The translations under genes and the position numbers were made by a program. Under the pieces are notes generated by a model, which searched no databases, was not told the origin of the DNA, and saw only the letters and a list, made by a program, of their open reading frames with translations. From assembly GCA_963795385.1 (NCBI GenBank), contig CAWCHK010000003.1:124001-188000 (forward strand): a stretch of DNA of 64,000 bases. The letters run 5' to 3'. The DNA is from CAVURS01 sp963795385 (lineage in GTDB: Bacteria; Actinomycetota; Actinomycetes; Actinomycetales; CAVURS01). Below are positions 17,192-25,890 of the stretch, piece by piece. Position 1 is the stretch's first letter; each line of letters begins with the position of its first letter.

Positions 17192-19213
17192 ATGACGACG
17201 GCCGAGGGGGACGAGCAGCTCGCCTTGCTCGCGCCCGGCCGCGCTCGCCGGCCCGGCCCGAAGCCGCCTGAGGGGCGTGCGGCCGTCGACCCGGTCGCCG
17301 GCGTGATCGTCGAGGTCGGCCTGGCCCACCTGGACCGCGTCTTCGACTACGCCGTCCCCGAGTCGATGGCCGAGATCGCCCAGCCCGGCGTGCGGGTGCG
17401 GGTCCGGTTCGCCGGGCGCGAGGTCGGCGGCTACGTCGTTGACCGCAAGGCCGAGGCCGACCACGTCGGTGCCCTGAGCCCGCTCCGCCGGGTGGTGTCG
17501 GACGAGGTCGTGCTGCCCGGTCGGCTGCTGGATCTGTGCCGGGACGTCGCGCGGCACTGGGCCGGTTCGCTGCCCGACGTCGTCCGCCTGGCCGTCCCGC
17601 CACGCAACGCCACCGCCGAGCGGGCCGCGCCCCGACCCGCACCGCTCCCGCCGGAGCGCCCGGAGCCTGGACCGTGGACGAGCTACCCGGCCGGCCCGGC
17701 GTTCCTGGACCGGCTCGCGGCCGGTGCCCCCGTGCGCGCGGTCTGGACGGCGCTGCCTGGCCCGGACTGGCCCGAGACGATCACCCGGGCCGTCGCCACG
17801 ACCGCCTCCGCGGGTCGCAGCGCCCTGGTCGTGCTGCCCGACCACCGCGACGTCGACCGGCTGGAGCTGGCCCTGCGCGAGCTGCTCGGGCCGGACCAGT
17901 ACGTGCGGCTCACGGCGGACCAGGGCCCGCAGGCGCGGTACGCCGCGTGGCTCAAGATCCTGCGCGGGCAGACCCGCGTCGTCGTCGGGACCCGTTCGGC
18001 GGCGCTGGCTCCACTCGCCGACCTGGGGCTGGTCGTCTGCTGGGACGACGGAGACGACCTGCACGCGGAGCAGCACGCGCCGTACTGGCACGTCCGAGAG
18101 GTGCTGGCCCTGCGGGCCGAGCGAGACCAGGCCGCCGCCCTGTTCGGCGCCTTCACCCGCAGTGCCGAGCTGCAGCGCATGGTCGCTCGGGGCTGGGCCC
18201 GGTCGGTCGTGGCGGCTCGATCGACGGTCCGGGCCCGCGCCCCCCGCGTGCTGCTGGCGGGGGAGGGCGCCGAGCCGTCGCGCGACCCGGCGGCCCGCAG
18301 CGCCCGGCTCGCCTCGCTGGCGTGGCGCACCGCGCGGGCCGCGCTGGAGCACGGACCGGTGCTGGTCCAGGTTCCGCGGGCCGGGTACCAGCCTGGCCTG
18401 GCCTGCCAGGACTGCCGCACGCCGGCCCGCTGCCGGGTCTGCCACGGTCCGCTGGCGATCGCCCGGAGCGGCGGGCCGCCGGCCTGCGGCTGGTGTGGGC
18501 GGGCCGACGCGGCCTGGGTCTGCCCGGTCTGCGAGAGCACCCGGCTCCGGTCCAGCGTCGTGGGTGCCCGGCGGACCGCGGAGGAGCTGGGCCGGGCCTT
18601 TCCCGGCATCGCGGTCCGCTCCAGCGGCGCGCGGCAGGTGCTCGCGCAGGTGCCTGCCACGCCAGCCCTGATCGTGGCGACGCCCGGGGCCGAGCCGGTA
18701 GCCGCCGGCGGCTATGCCTGCGTCCTGCTGCTGGACGGCTGGGCCCTGCTGAACCGGCCGGACCTGCGCGCCGGGGAGGAGGCGCTGCGCCGCTGGGCCG
18801 GCGCGGCGGCGCTCGCCCGCCCGGCCGCGGCCGGAGGCGCCGTCGTGCTGGCGGCGGTGCCCGGGCTGCCCCCGGTCGAGGCCCTGGTGCGGTGGGACCC
18901 CGTCTGGCACGCCGAGCGCGAGCTGGGCGAGCGGGTCGAGCTGGGCTTCCCGCCCGCCGTCCGGGCCGCGACCGTGTCGGGCTCCCCGGCTGCGGTCCAG
19001 CAGCTGCTGACCGCGGTCACCGCGCCGCGCGGAACGCAGGTCCTGGGGCCGGTCGGCATCGGTGACGACGGCACCGAGCGCGCCATCTTGCGGGTCACGC
19101 CGGAGCGCGGTCTCGCCCTGGCCGACGCGCTCCGGGCCGCGCAGGGCGAGCGGTCCGCGCGCAAGGACCGCGAGCCCGTGCGGGTGCAGGTCGACCCCCT
19201 CGACCTGGTCTGA
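17192..19213 (+). CDS. priA: PriA-like primosomal protein, helicase-inactive actinobacterial form
   Basis: Homologue of the replication-restart protein PriA, 673 residues. N-terminal DNA-binding domain about 35-140 (VEVGLAHLDRVFDYAVPE, VRVRFAGREVGGYVVDR). The helicase core has no Walker A lysine loop, and the DEEH box is replaced by CWDDGDDL, so ATP hydrolysis is unlikely, as known for mycobacterial PriA. A zinc region with C-x2-C pairs (CQDC, CRVC, CGWC, CPVC) lies at about 408-450. Following metK is the conserved order. Confidence 0.9.
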   Translation: MTTAEGDEQLALLAPGRARRPGPKPPEGRAAVDPVAGVIVEVGLAHLDRVFDYAVPESMAEIAQPGVRVRVRFAGREVGGYVVDRKAEADHVGALSPLRRVVSDEVVLPGRLLDLCRDVARHWAGSLPDVVRLAVPPRNATAERAAPRPAPLPPERPEPGPWTSYPAGPAFLDRLAAGAPVRAVWTALPGPDWPETITRAVATTASAGRSALVVLPDHRDVDRLELALRELLGPDQYVRLTADQGPQARYAAWLKILRGQTRVVVGTRSAALAPLADLGLVVCWDDGDDLHAEQHAPYWHVREVLALRAERDQAAALFGAFTRSAELQRMVARGWARSVVAARSTVRARAPRVLLAGEGAEPSRDPAARSARLASLAWRTARAALEHGPVLVQVPRAGYQPGLACQDCRTPARCRVCHGPLAIARSGGPPACGWCGRADAAWVCPVCESTRLRSSVVGARRTAEELGRAFPGIAVRSSGARQVLAQVPATPALIVATPGAEPVAAGGYACVLLLDGWALLNRPDLRAGEEALRRWAGAAALARPAAAGGAVVLAAVPGLPPVEALVRWDPVWHAERELGERVELGFPPAVRAATVSGSPAAVQQLLTAVTAPRGTQVLGPVGIGDDGTERAILRVTPERGLALADALRAAQGERSARKDREPVRVQVDPLDLV

Positions 19214-19241
19214 CCTCCCGCTGCCGGGCCGGCCCGCGCTC

Positions 19242-19247
19242 TACCAT
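19242..19247 (+). promoter_or_regulatory. -10 hexamer TACCAT, leaderless start
   Basis: Six nt before the ATG at 19254; no ribosome-binding site. Confidence 0.45.
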
Positions 19248-19253
19248 CCCGGG

Positions 19254-19895
19254 ATGGACTCGCAGCTCCGGTCGGCCACCCGGATCGACACGGTGGTCTT
19301 CGACCTCGGCGGCGTGCTGATCGCCTGGGACCCGCGGATGGCCTTCCGCGACGTCCTCCCCGCAGAGGAGATCCAGCCCTTCCTCGACGAGATCGGCTTC
19401 GGCGAGTGGAACCGGTCCGTGGACGCCGGGCTGTCGATGGCGGAGGCGGAGGCCGAGACCGACCGCCGCTTCCCCCACCGGGCCGGCCTGGTCGCGGCGT
19501 ACCGGCAGAACTTCCGCTCCACCCTGGTCGGTGAGGTCGCCGGCACGGCCGACATCGTGCGCGAGCTGGCCGACGCGGGGGTGCGCCTGCTGGCCCTCAC
19601 CAACTGGGCCGCCGAGACCTTCCCGGCCGCGCGCGAGCTGTTCGGCGTCCTCGGCCTGTTCGAGGGGATCGTGGTCTCGGGTGAGGAGCGGATGATCAAG
19701 CCCGACCCACGGATCTTCCGGCTGCTCCTGGACCGCCACGGCGTCGACGCCGGCCGGACGGCGTTCGTCGACGACGTCGCCGCCAACGTCGCGGGGGCGG
19801 CGCGGATGGGCCTGCACGGCATCCGGTTCACCGGGGCGAAGGCCCTGCGCCGTGAGCTCGTGGCGCTGGGCCTGCCCCTCGCGCAGCGTCCGTAG
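19254..19895 (+). CDS. HAD superfamily (IA) hydrolase
   Basis: Probable small-molecule phosphatase, substrate unknown. 213 residues. Motif I is VFDLGGVLI, with nucleophile Asp; the second Asp is Gly, as in the YihX-like group. Motif II is ALTNW, motif III the Lys in EERMIKPDPRIF, and motif IV FVDDVAANV. A cap domain lies at about 25-105. Small family member linked to priA/def in actinobacteria; not recognised to a specific reaction. Confidence 0.85.
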   Translation: MDSQLRSATRIDTVVFDLGGVLIAWDPRMAFRDVLPAEEIQPFLDEIGFGEWNRSVDAGLSMAEAEAETDRRFPHRAGLVAAYRQNFRSTLVGEVAGTADIVRELADAGVRLLALTNWAAETFPAARELFGVLGLFEGIVVSGEERMIKPDPRIFRLLLDRHGVDAGRTAFVDDVAANVAGAARMGLHGIRFTGAKALRRELVALGLPLAQRP

Positions 19896-19898
19896 ACT
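19893..19898 (+). promoter_or_regulatory. -10 hexamer TAGACT, leaderless start
   Basis: Seven nt before the def ATG at 19906; no ribosome-binding site. Confidence 0.5.
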
Positions 19899-19905
19899 GG
19901 ACCGC

Positions 19906-20451
19906 ATGTCCGTCCAGCAGATTCGCCTCTTCGGCGACCCCGTGCTGCGCACGCCCGCCCTGGAGGTCGTCGACTTCGACAAGGAGCTGCGCGGCCTCGT
20001 CACCGACCTGCAGGAGACCATGCTGGCGGCGCCCGGCGTCGGGCTGGCGGCACCTCAGATCGGGGTCAGCCTGCGGGTCTTCGCCTACCACGTCGACGAC
20101 GTGCTCGGGCACCTGATCAACCCCGTCCTGGACCTCTCCGGAGAGCTCGAGTCGTGCGAGGAGGGCTGCCTGTCCTTCCCCGGCGTCTACTTCGACACCC
20201 CCCGGGCGCCGCGCGTCGTGGCCAAGGGGATGAACATGTACGGCGAGCCGGTCGTCATCGAGGGCAGCGAGCTGCTGGCTCGCTGCCTGCAGCACGAGAC
20301 CGACCACCTGGACGGCGTGCTCTTCATCGACCGGATGGACCGGGCCCAGCGCAAGCAGGCCATGAAGGCCATCCGCGAGGCCGAGTGGGCCGGCGGCACC
20401 GTGCCGACGGTCAAGGTCAGCCCGCACTCGACCTTCGGCAAGGCGCTGTAG
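19906..20451 (+). CDS. def: Peptide deformylase
   Basis: Removes the formyl group from new proteins; metal enzyme. 181 residues. Motif 1 GVGLAAPQIGV (about 44-54), motif 2 EEGCLSFPGV with the metal Cys, motif 3 QHETDHLDGVLFIDR with the HExxH-type ligands. Four bases before fmt: the enzyme that adds the formyl group is encoded next to the one that removes it. Confidence 0.96.
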   Translation: MSVQQIRLFGDPVLRTPALEVVDFDKELRGLVTDLQETMLAAPGVGLAAPQIGVSLRVFAYHVDDVLGHLINPVLDLSGELESCEEGCLSFPGVYFDTPRAPRVVAKGMNMYGEPVVIEGSELLARCLQHETDHLDGVLFIDRMDRAQRKQAMKAIREAEWAGGTVPTVKVSPHSTFGKAL

Positions 20452-20454
20452 CGC

Positions 20455-21393
20455 GTGCGGCTAGTCTTCGCGGGCACGCCCCAGGTCGCGCTGCCTGCCC
20501 TGGAGGCGGTGCTCGCCTCCCGCCACGAGGTCGTGGCCGTCATCACCCGGCCGGACGCCCCTTCGGGTCGAGGGCGACAGGTCATGGCCAGCCCGGTCCG
20601 CGACCGGGCCGAGACGCTCGGGATCGAGGTCCTGACGCCGTACCGGCTCGGTGAGCCGGAGGTGCCGGCCAGGCTGCGGGCGCTGGCGCCGGACTGCTGC
20701 CCCATCGTCGCGTACGGCGCGCTGGTCCCGCTCCCGGTGCTGCGGATCCCCCAGCACGGCTGGGTCAATCTGCACTTCTCGGTGCTGCCCTCCTGGCGCG
20801 GGGCGGCGCCGATCCAGCGGGCCCTGATCGCCGGCGACGAGGTCGTGGGGGCCACGACCTTCGCCCTCGAGGAGGGGCTCGACACCGGACCGGTGTACGG
20901 CGTGATGACCGAGCTGGTCCGCCCCAGCGACACCGCCGGCGACCTCCTGGCCCGGGTGGCAGAGGGCGGGGCCGGCCTCCTCGTCCAGACCCTCGACGGC
21001 ATCGAGGACGGGACGCTGCGCCCGGTGCCCCAGCCTGAGGACGGCGTCTCCCTGGCGCCCAAGCTGACGGTGGACGACGCGCGGGTGGACTGGACCGCAC
21101 CGGCGGCGCGGATCGACCGGCTGGTCCGGGGCTGTACCCCGGCCCCGGGCGCGTGGACGACCTTCCGCGGCGAGCGGATCAAGCTCGCGCCGGTGCGGCC
21201 CCAGCCGGTCGGGGCCGCGCTCCCGCCGTTGGCCCCAGGTGCTCTCGAGGTCAACCGGCGGTTCGTGCGGGTCGGCACCGGCACCGGACCGGTCCACCTC
21301 ACCGACGTCCAGCCTCCGGGCAAGCGACCGATGCCGGCCAGTGACTGGGCACGGGGCGCCCGGGTCGGGCCGGACGAGCGGTTCGACGCGTGA
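20455..21393 (+). CDS. fmt: Methionyl-tRNA formyltransferase
   Basis: Formylates initiator Met-tRNA with 10-formyl-tetrahydrofolate. 312 residues. N-terminal Rossmann start RLVFAGTPQVALPAL, catalytic region VNLHFSVLPSWRGAAPIQRAL (Asn-His, with the Asp in EEGLDTGPV), and a C-terminal tRNA-binding domain from about 210. GTG start. Its stop overlaps the GTG of rsmB (GTGA). Confidence 0.96.
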   Translation: MRLVFAGTPQVALPALEAVLASRHEVVAVITRPDAPSGRGRQVMASPVRDRAETLGIEVLTPYRLGEPEVPARLRALAPDCCPIVAYGALVPLPVLRIPQHGWVNLHFSVLPSWRGAAPIQRALIAGDEVVGATTFALEEGLDTGPVYGVMTELVRPSDTAGDLLARVAEGGAGLLVQTLDGIEDGTLRPVPQPEDGVSLAPKLTVDDARVDWTAPAARIDRLVRGCTPAPGAWTTFRGERIKLAPVRPQPVGAALPPLAPGALEVNRRFVRVGTGTGPVHLTDVQPPGKRPMPASDWARGARVGPDERFDA

Positions 21394-22970
21394 GCCCGCG
21401 TTCCGAACACCCGGACCGCGGCAGCCGCCCGGACCGCGGCGACCGCGGCGGCCGCCCGGACCGCGGCGGCCGCCCCGATCGCGGCGATCGCGGCGACACC
21501 GGGGGCCGTCGCGGGCCGAGACCGCGGTCGGCCCAGACCCCGGCCCAGCGGGCCCGCTCCACCGATCCGGCCCGCCGCGCGGCGTACGACGTGCTGCGGG
21601 CCGTCGGCGAGCGCGACGCCTACGCGAACCTGGTCCTGCCCGGCCTGCTGCGCTCGCGGTCGATCCTCGGGCGGGACGCAGCGTTCGCCACCGAGCTGAC
21701 CTACGGGACCCTGCGCTGGCAGGGGACCTACGACGCGATCCTGGACGCCTGCCTGTCCAAGCCGCTGGAGGGCGACCCGGGACTGCGCGACGCGATGCGG
21801 CTCGGCGTGCACCAGCTGCTCGGCATGCGGGTGCAGGCCCACGCCGCCGTGAGCGAGACCGTCGGGCTGGTGCGCGACGCCATCGGCACCGGGCCGAGCG
21901 GGCTGGCGAACGCCGTCCTCCGGCGGGTCGGCGAGCGGGACCTGGAGGCCTGGGTGTCCGAGCTGGCCCCGGCCGCCGAGAGCGACCTGGTCAGGCACCT
22001 GGTGATCGCCCAGAGCCATCCGGCCTGGATCGTCCGCGCCCTGCGCGACGGCCTGGCCGCCCACCACGGCGAGCTGAGGGCGGACCGGTCCCGCCTGGAC
22101 GCGGAGCTGCGACTGCTCCTGGCCGCCGACAACGAGCCGCCGCGGGTGACCCTCGTCGCCCGGCCCGGCCTCGTGGACCTGGCCGAGCTGGTCGGCGCGG
22201 ATGTCGGCGCGCCCGGCCGGTGGTCGCCGTACGCCGTGGTGACGCACGGGGACCCGGGGGCCTACGGGGCCGTCCGCGAGGGCCGGGCGGGTGTGCAGGA
22301 CGAGGGCAGCCAGCTGGTTGCCGCCGCCCTCGCAGCCGCTCCGCTCGACGGCCCGGACGCGCGCTGGCTCGACCTGTGCGCCGGCCCCGGCGGCAAGGCG
22401 GCACTGCTCGGCGCCCTGGCCCGCCAGCGCGGTGCGCACCTGGTCGCCAACGAGGTGGCCGAGCACCGGGTCGATCTCGTCCGGCACGCCGTCGAGCCGC
22501 TCGGCCGGTCGGTCGAGGTCCGGGCCGGAGACGGCCGGGACGTCGGCCGGGCCGAGCCCGCGGCGTACGACCGGGTGCTGGTCGACGTGCCGTGCACCGG
22601 TCTGGGCGCGCTGCGGCGCCGGCCCGAGTCGCGGTGGCGCCGTCAGCCGGGCGACGTGGGTGCCCTGGCCACGCTGCAGCGCGAGCTGCTGGCCTCCGCC
22701 CTGGACGCGACCCGGCCCGGTGGCCTGGTGGCCTACGTGACCTGCTCCCCGCACGTCGGGGAGACCGTCCTGGTGGTCCAGGACGTCCTGCGCCGGCGCG
22801 AGGACGTCGAGCAGCTCGACGCCCGGCCGGTCCTGTCCGGCGTGGTCCCTCCGGACCGCGAGTCGCTCGCCGGCACGCTGGGGGACGGGCCGGCCGCCCA
22901 GCTCTGGCCGCACCGGCACGGCACCGACGCGATGTTCCTCACCCTGCTCCGCCGGACGGGCTCTCGCTAG
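21390..22970 (+). CDS. rsmB: 16S rRNA m5C967 methyltransferase (RsmB/Sun)
   Basis: SAM-dependent rRNA methyltransferase, 526 residues. About the first 50 residues are a low-complexity Arg/Asp/Gly extension of repeated DRGGRP/DRGD units, likely disordered. A NusB-like domain covers about 55-190. The catalytic domain carries LDLCAGPGGKAALL (SAM), LVDVPCTGLGALRRRPESRW (motif IV Cys) and YVTCSPHVGET (motif VI Cys). The extension is encoded by a CCGGACCGCGGC-like DNA repeat. Overlaps fmt, so the two are co-translated. Confidence 0.94.
   Translation: MSPRSEHPDRGSRPDRGDRGGRPDRGGRPDRGDRGDTGGRRGPRPRSAQTPAQRARSTDPARRAAYDVLRAVGERDAYANLVLPGLLRSRSILGRDAAFATELTYGTLRWQGTYDAILDACLSKPLEGDPGLRDAMRLGVHQLLGMRVQAHAAVSETVGLVRDAIGTGPSGLANAVLRRVGERDLEAWVSELAPAAESDLVRHLVIAQSHPAWIVRALRDGLAAHHGELRADRSRLDAELRLLLAADNEPPRVTLVARPGLVDLAELVGADVGAPGRWSPYAVVTHGDPGAYGAVREGRAGVQDEGSQLVAAALAAAPLDGPDARWLDLCAGPGGKAALLGALARQRGAHLVANEVAEHRVDLVRHAVEPLGRSVEVRAGDGRDVGRAEPAAYDRVLVDVPCTGLGALRRRPESRWRRQPGDVGALATLQRELLASALDATRPGGLVAYVTCSPHVGETVLVVQDVLRRREDVEQLDARPVLSGVVPPDRESLAGTLGDGPAAQLWPHRHGTDAMFLTLLRRTGSR
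21411..21502 (+). repeat. GACCGCGGC-type short tandem repeats in rsmB
   Basis: Imperfect units of GACCGCGGC / GATCGCGGC with GGCCGCCC spacers, coding for Asp-Arg-Gly-Gly-Arg-Pro repeats at the RsmB N-terminus. Confidence 0.7.
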
Positions 22971-22973
22971 GCT
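22968..22973 (+). promoter_or_regulatory. -10 hexamer TAGGCT, leaderless start
   Basis: Six nt before the GTG of rpe at 22980, overlapping the rsmB stop codon. Confidence 0.5.
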
Positions 22974-22979
22974 CGCCGG

Positions 22980-23642
22980 GTGGGCCTGCAGATCGCACCG
23001 AGCATCCTGTCCGCGGACTTCGCCGCCCTCGGCGATGAGCTGCAGGCGATCCGGACCGCCGACTGGGCCCACGTGGACGTGATGGACAACCACTTCGTGC
23101 CCAACCTGACCCTCGGCCTGCCGGTCGTGGAGGCGCTGGCCAAGGTCAGCCCGATCCCGATCGACGCGCACCTGATGATCGACGACCCGGACCGCTGGGC
23201 GCCGGCGTACGCCGAGGCCGGCTGCGCGAGCGTGACCTTCCACGTCGAGGCCGCCACCGCTCCGATCCGGCTGGCCCGGTCGCTGCGGGGGCTGGGGGTC
23301 CGGGCCGGGATGGCACTGCGTCCGGCCACGCCGATCACGCCGTACGTCGACCTGCTGTCCGAGCTCGACATGGTGCTGGTGATGACGGTCGAGCCCGGGT
23401 TCGGCGGCCAGGCCTTCCTCGACGTCTGCCTCCCGAAGATCGCCGAGGTGCGGGCGGCCATCTCCGCGCGCGGCGGGTCGGTGTGGCTGCAGGTCGACGG
23501 GGGCGTCAGCCTGGAGACCATCGAGCGTTGTGCCGCGGCGGGGGCCGATGTCTTCGTGGCCGGGTCGGCGGTCTACGACGCGGGCAACGCCGCCGACAAC
23601 ATCGCGGCTCTGCGGCGGCGGGCGGCCGAAGCCGTCGGTTAG
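22980..23642 (+). CDS. rpe: Ribulose-phosphate 3-epimerase
   Basis: Interconverts ribulose-5-P and xylulose-5-P in the pentose phosphate pathway. 220 residues, TIM barrel. IAPSILSADFAALGDEL, the metal His/Asp in HVDVMDNHFVPN and IDAHLMIDDPD, VMTVEPGFGGQAF, LQVDGGVS and the phosphate site FVAGSAVYDA are all present. Standard length. In many actinobacteria it precedes the riboflavin genes. Confidence 0.96.
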   Translation: MGLQIAPSILSADFAALGDELQAIRTADWAHVDVMDNHFVPNLTLGLPVVEALAKVSPIPIDAHLMIDDPDRWAPAYAEAGCASVTFHVEAATAPIRLARSLRGLGVRAGMALRPATPITPYVDLLSELDMVLVMTVEPGFGGQAFLDVCLPKIAEVRAAISARGGSVWLQVDGGVSLETIERCAAAGADVFVAGSAVYDAGNAADNIAALRRRAAEAVG

Positions 23643-23666
23643 GATGCCCGCAGTTAGACACGTCCA

Positions 23667-23795
23667 CACGTGCTCCGGGGTCGGTGCAATTCCGAACCGG
23701 CGGTGACAGTCCGCGACCCGGCCGCAGCCAGCGGCCGGTTGACCTGGTGGAACTCCAGGACCGACGGTGAAAGTCCGGATGGGAGGTAGCACGTG
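23667..23795 (+). promoter_or_regulatory. FMN riboswitch (RFN element)
   Basis: The conserved RFN landmarks are all readable: GGTCGGTGCAATTCCGAACC, GGCGGTGACAGTCCGCGA, CTGGTGGAACTCCAG and GACGGTGAAAGTCCGGATGG. Outer helix P1 pairs CACGTGCT (23667-23674) with AGCACGTG (23788-23795). It binds FMN and lowers expression of the next gene. About 150 bases of leader follow before the pnuX start and must contain the expression platform; I could not assign a single terminator there. Confidence 0.95.
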
Positions 23796-23943
23796 GGCGC
23801 CTGGGCTGCATCGCGTGCGGACGCATCCGTACGCGGCGGGGTCCGGTCGTCTCCGGTCGTGGCTGGTCGTACGGCGGGTTCCTCGTCGGCGACCTGACCC
23901 CGGCCGTCCCCCGGAGCGACCCTGCATCCGGAGGCGGCACGAC

Positions 23944-24663
23944 ATGCACTGGCTCAACCACCTGCTCACTGACTTCTACAACGCTCAGTGGCACGTCACG
24001 GACACCCAGGCGATCTACTACCGCGAGATCGTCGGCAACGCCTTCGGCCTGGCCTCGGCGCTGTTCGGCCTGAGCCGCAAGGTCTGGGCCTGGCCGGTCG
24101 GCATCGTGGGCAACGTCCTGCTCTTCACGGTCTTCCTCGGCCAGGCGCTGGGCAACAACCAGGGCACGCCGCTCTACGGCCAGGCGTCCCGCCAGGTCTT
24201 CTTCGTCATCACCAGCGTCTACGGCTGGTGGCGCTGGCAGCAGAACCGGCACGTGGGCAACGGTGCTCCGGCGGTCCGGCCGCGCTGGGCCACACCCGCC
24301 GAACGCACGCTGTTCATCCCGGCGGCCCTCGCGGCGGTCGTCGTCTGCTTCCTGATCTTCCGCGCGGTCGGCGCCGGCTTCCCGGTGCCGTGGTGGTACT
24401 ACCTCGCGGACTCCTGGATCTTCGTCGGGTCGATGCTCGCGACGTACGCCATGGCCCGGGGCTGGGTGGACTTCTGGCTGGCCTGGATCGCCGTCGACCT
24501 GGTCGGCGTACCGGAGCTGCTGCACTTCCACTACTACCCCTCGGCGATCCTCTACGCCGTCTACGCCGCGTTCGTGATCTGGGGCTTCTTCGTCTGGCTG
24601 AGGATCTCCCGCGACGAGCAGCCGCAAGGCCTGGCCGACCCGGCCATGGAGACCGTCGCCTAG
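23944..24663 (+). CDS. pnuX: PnuC-family transporter, probably riboflavin (PnuX)
   Basis: Integral membrane transporter of 239 residues with about six or seven hydrophobic segments. Family signatures: VWAWPVGIVGNVLLF, the following VFFVITSVYGWWRWQ, and WLAWIAVDLVGVPEL near the end. The PnuC family imports vitamin-type nucleosides. The FMN riboswitch directly upstream argues for riboflavin, as in the PnuX group of corynebacteria, rather than nicotinamide riboside. The ATG follows GGAGG by about 9 nt. It lies between rpe and hisE, where related genomes often carry rib genes. Confidence 0.85.
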   Translation: MHWLNHLLTDFYNAQWHVTDTQAIYYREIVGNAFGLASALFGLSRKVWAWPVGIVGNVLLFTVFLGQALGNNQGTPLYGQASRQVFFVITSVYGWWRWQQNRHVGNGAPAVRPRWATPAERTLFIPAALAAVVVCFLIFRAVGAGFPVPWWYYLADSWIFVGSMLATYAMARGWVDFWLAWIAVDLVGVPELLHFHYYPSAILYAVYAAFVIWGFFVWLRISRDEQPQGLADPAMETVA

Positions 24664-24680
24664 CTCTGCGCCGCCTGACG

Positions 24681-24722
24681 TGTCAGCACCAGGTGAGGGT
24701 CATGGGTCACCAGGTGCTGACA
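24681..24722 (+). terminator. Long hairpin after pnuX
   Basis: TGTCAGCACC (24681-24690) pairs with GGTGCTGACA (24713-24722); after one A-A mismatch GGTGA pairs with TCACC, with a 10-base loop. A 15-bp stem without a U tract, likely ending pnuX transcription before the separate hisE promoter. Confidence 0.6.
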
Positions 24723-24762
24723 ACTCAAGGGGCGGGATCGCCACCCATTAGCCTTACCGCTC

Positions 24763-25026
24763 GTGAAGACCTTCGAAGGCCTGTACGCCGAGCTGTCCGA
24801 CCGGGCCCGGGACCGGCCGGCCGGCTCGGCGACCGTGGTGGAGCTCGACTCCGGGGTGCACGCCATCGGCAAGAAGATCGTCGAGGAGGCGGCCGAGGTG
24901 TGGATGGCCGCCGAGCACGAGACCAAGGCCCGCACGGCTGAGGAGATCAGCCAGCTGATCTATCACCTCCAGGTGCTGATGCTGGCCTGCGGCGTCGAGC
25001 TCGACGACGTCTACTCCTACCTCTAG
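24763..25026 (+). CDS. hisE: Phosphoribosyl-ATP pyrophosphatase
   Basis: Second step of histidine synthesis, 87 residues, all-alpha MazG-like fold. The motif VHAIGKKIVEEAAEVWMAAEHE holds the acidic metal ligands (EExxE), and the end is LQVLMLACGVELDDVY. GTG start preceded by TAGCCT 8 nt upstream, so probably leaderless. Eleven bases before hisG. Confidence 0.95.
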   Translation: MKTFEGLYAELSDRARDRPAGSATVVELDSGVHAIGKKIVEEAAEVWMAAEHETKARTAEEISQLIYHLQVLMLACGVELDDVYSYL

Positions 25027-25037
25027 GACCTGCGACC

Positions 25038-25883
25038 GTGTTGCGAATTGCCGTGCCCAACAAGGGTTCCCTGTCCGACCCGGCCTCCGACATCCTGCGT
25101 GAGTGCGGCTACCGCGAGCGTCGCGACAGCCGGGAGCTGGTGATGTCCGACCCGGACAACGACGCCGAGTTCTTCTTCCTGCGCCCGCGTGACGTGGCGG
25201 TGTACGTCGGTGCGGGCACCCTCGACGTCGGCATCACCGGCCGGGACCTGCTGCTCGACTCCGGAGCCAACGCCGATGAGGTGATGTCGCTCGGGTTCGG
25301 TGGCTCGACCTTCCGGTTCGCTGGACCGGCGGGCGGTCCGGCGTCGGTCACCGACCTGCACGGCCAGCGGGTGGCCACGAGCTATCCGGGCCTGGTGGCC
25401 CAGCACCTGGCCGCGCACGGCATCAGCGCCGAGGTGGTCCGGCTGGACGGTGCCGTGGAGAGCGCGGTCACGCTGGGCGTGGCCGACGTGATCGCGGATG
25501 TGGTCGAGACCGGATCGACGCTGCGCGCCGCCGGGCTGGCGATCTTCGGGGACCCGATCCTGCAGTCCGAGGCCGTCCTGATCCGTCGCCGCGACACCGC
25601 TCCGGACCCGCAGGTGGAGGTCCTGGGTCGCCGGCTGCAGGGCGTCCTCGTCGCCCGCCGCTACGTCCTGATGGACTACGACGTCCGGGTCGAGCACGTC
25701 GAGGCGGCCTGCGCCGTGACCCCCGGCCTGGAGTCGCCGACCGTCTCGCCGCTGCACGACAAGGGGTGGGTCGCCGTCCGGGCCATGGTGCCGCGGGCGA
25801 GCACCAACCGGGTCATGGACGAGCTGTACGACGTCGGTGCCCGGGCGATCCTGGTCACCGACATCCACGCCTGCCGGCTGTGA
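25038..25883 (+). CDS. hisG: ATP phosphoribosyltransferase, long form
   Basis: First, feedback-controlled step of histidine synthesis. 281 residues: the long form with its own C-terminal histidine-binding domain (about 205-281), so no HisZ is needed. AVPNKGSLSD at the N-terminus, VYVGAGTLDVGITGRDLL, and the PRPP loop DVIADVVETGSTLRAAGL. Start GTG 25038. Confidence 0.95.
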   Translation: MLRIAVPNKGSLSDPASDILRECGYRERRDSRELVMSDPDNDAEFFFLRPRDVAVYVGAGTLDVGITGRDLLLDSGANADEVMSLGFGGSTFRFAGPAGGPASVTDLHGQRVATSYPGLVAQHLAAHGISAEVVRLDGAVESAVTLGVADVIADVVETGSTLRAAGLAIFGDPILQSEAVLIRRRDTAPDPQVEVLGRRLQGVLVARRYVLMDYDVRVEHVEAACAVTPGLESPTVSPLHDKGWVAVRAMVPRASTNRVMDELYDVGARAILVTDIHACRL

Positions 25884-25890
25884 CCCGGCC

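Noticed and set aside
17192..19213. priA as a decayed pseudogene because Walker motifs are missing
   Set aside because: The frame is fully open, the zinc cysteines and DNA-binding domain are kept, and loss of helicase motifs is normal for actinobacterial PriA.
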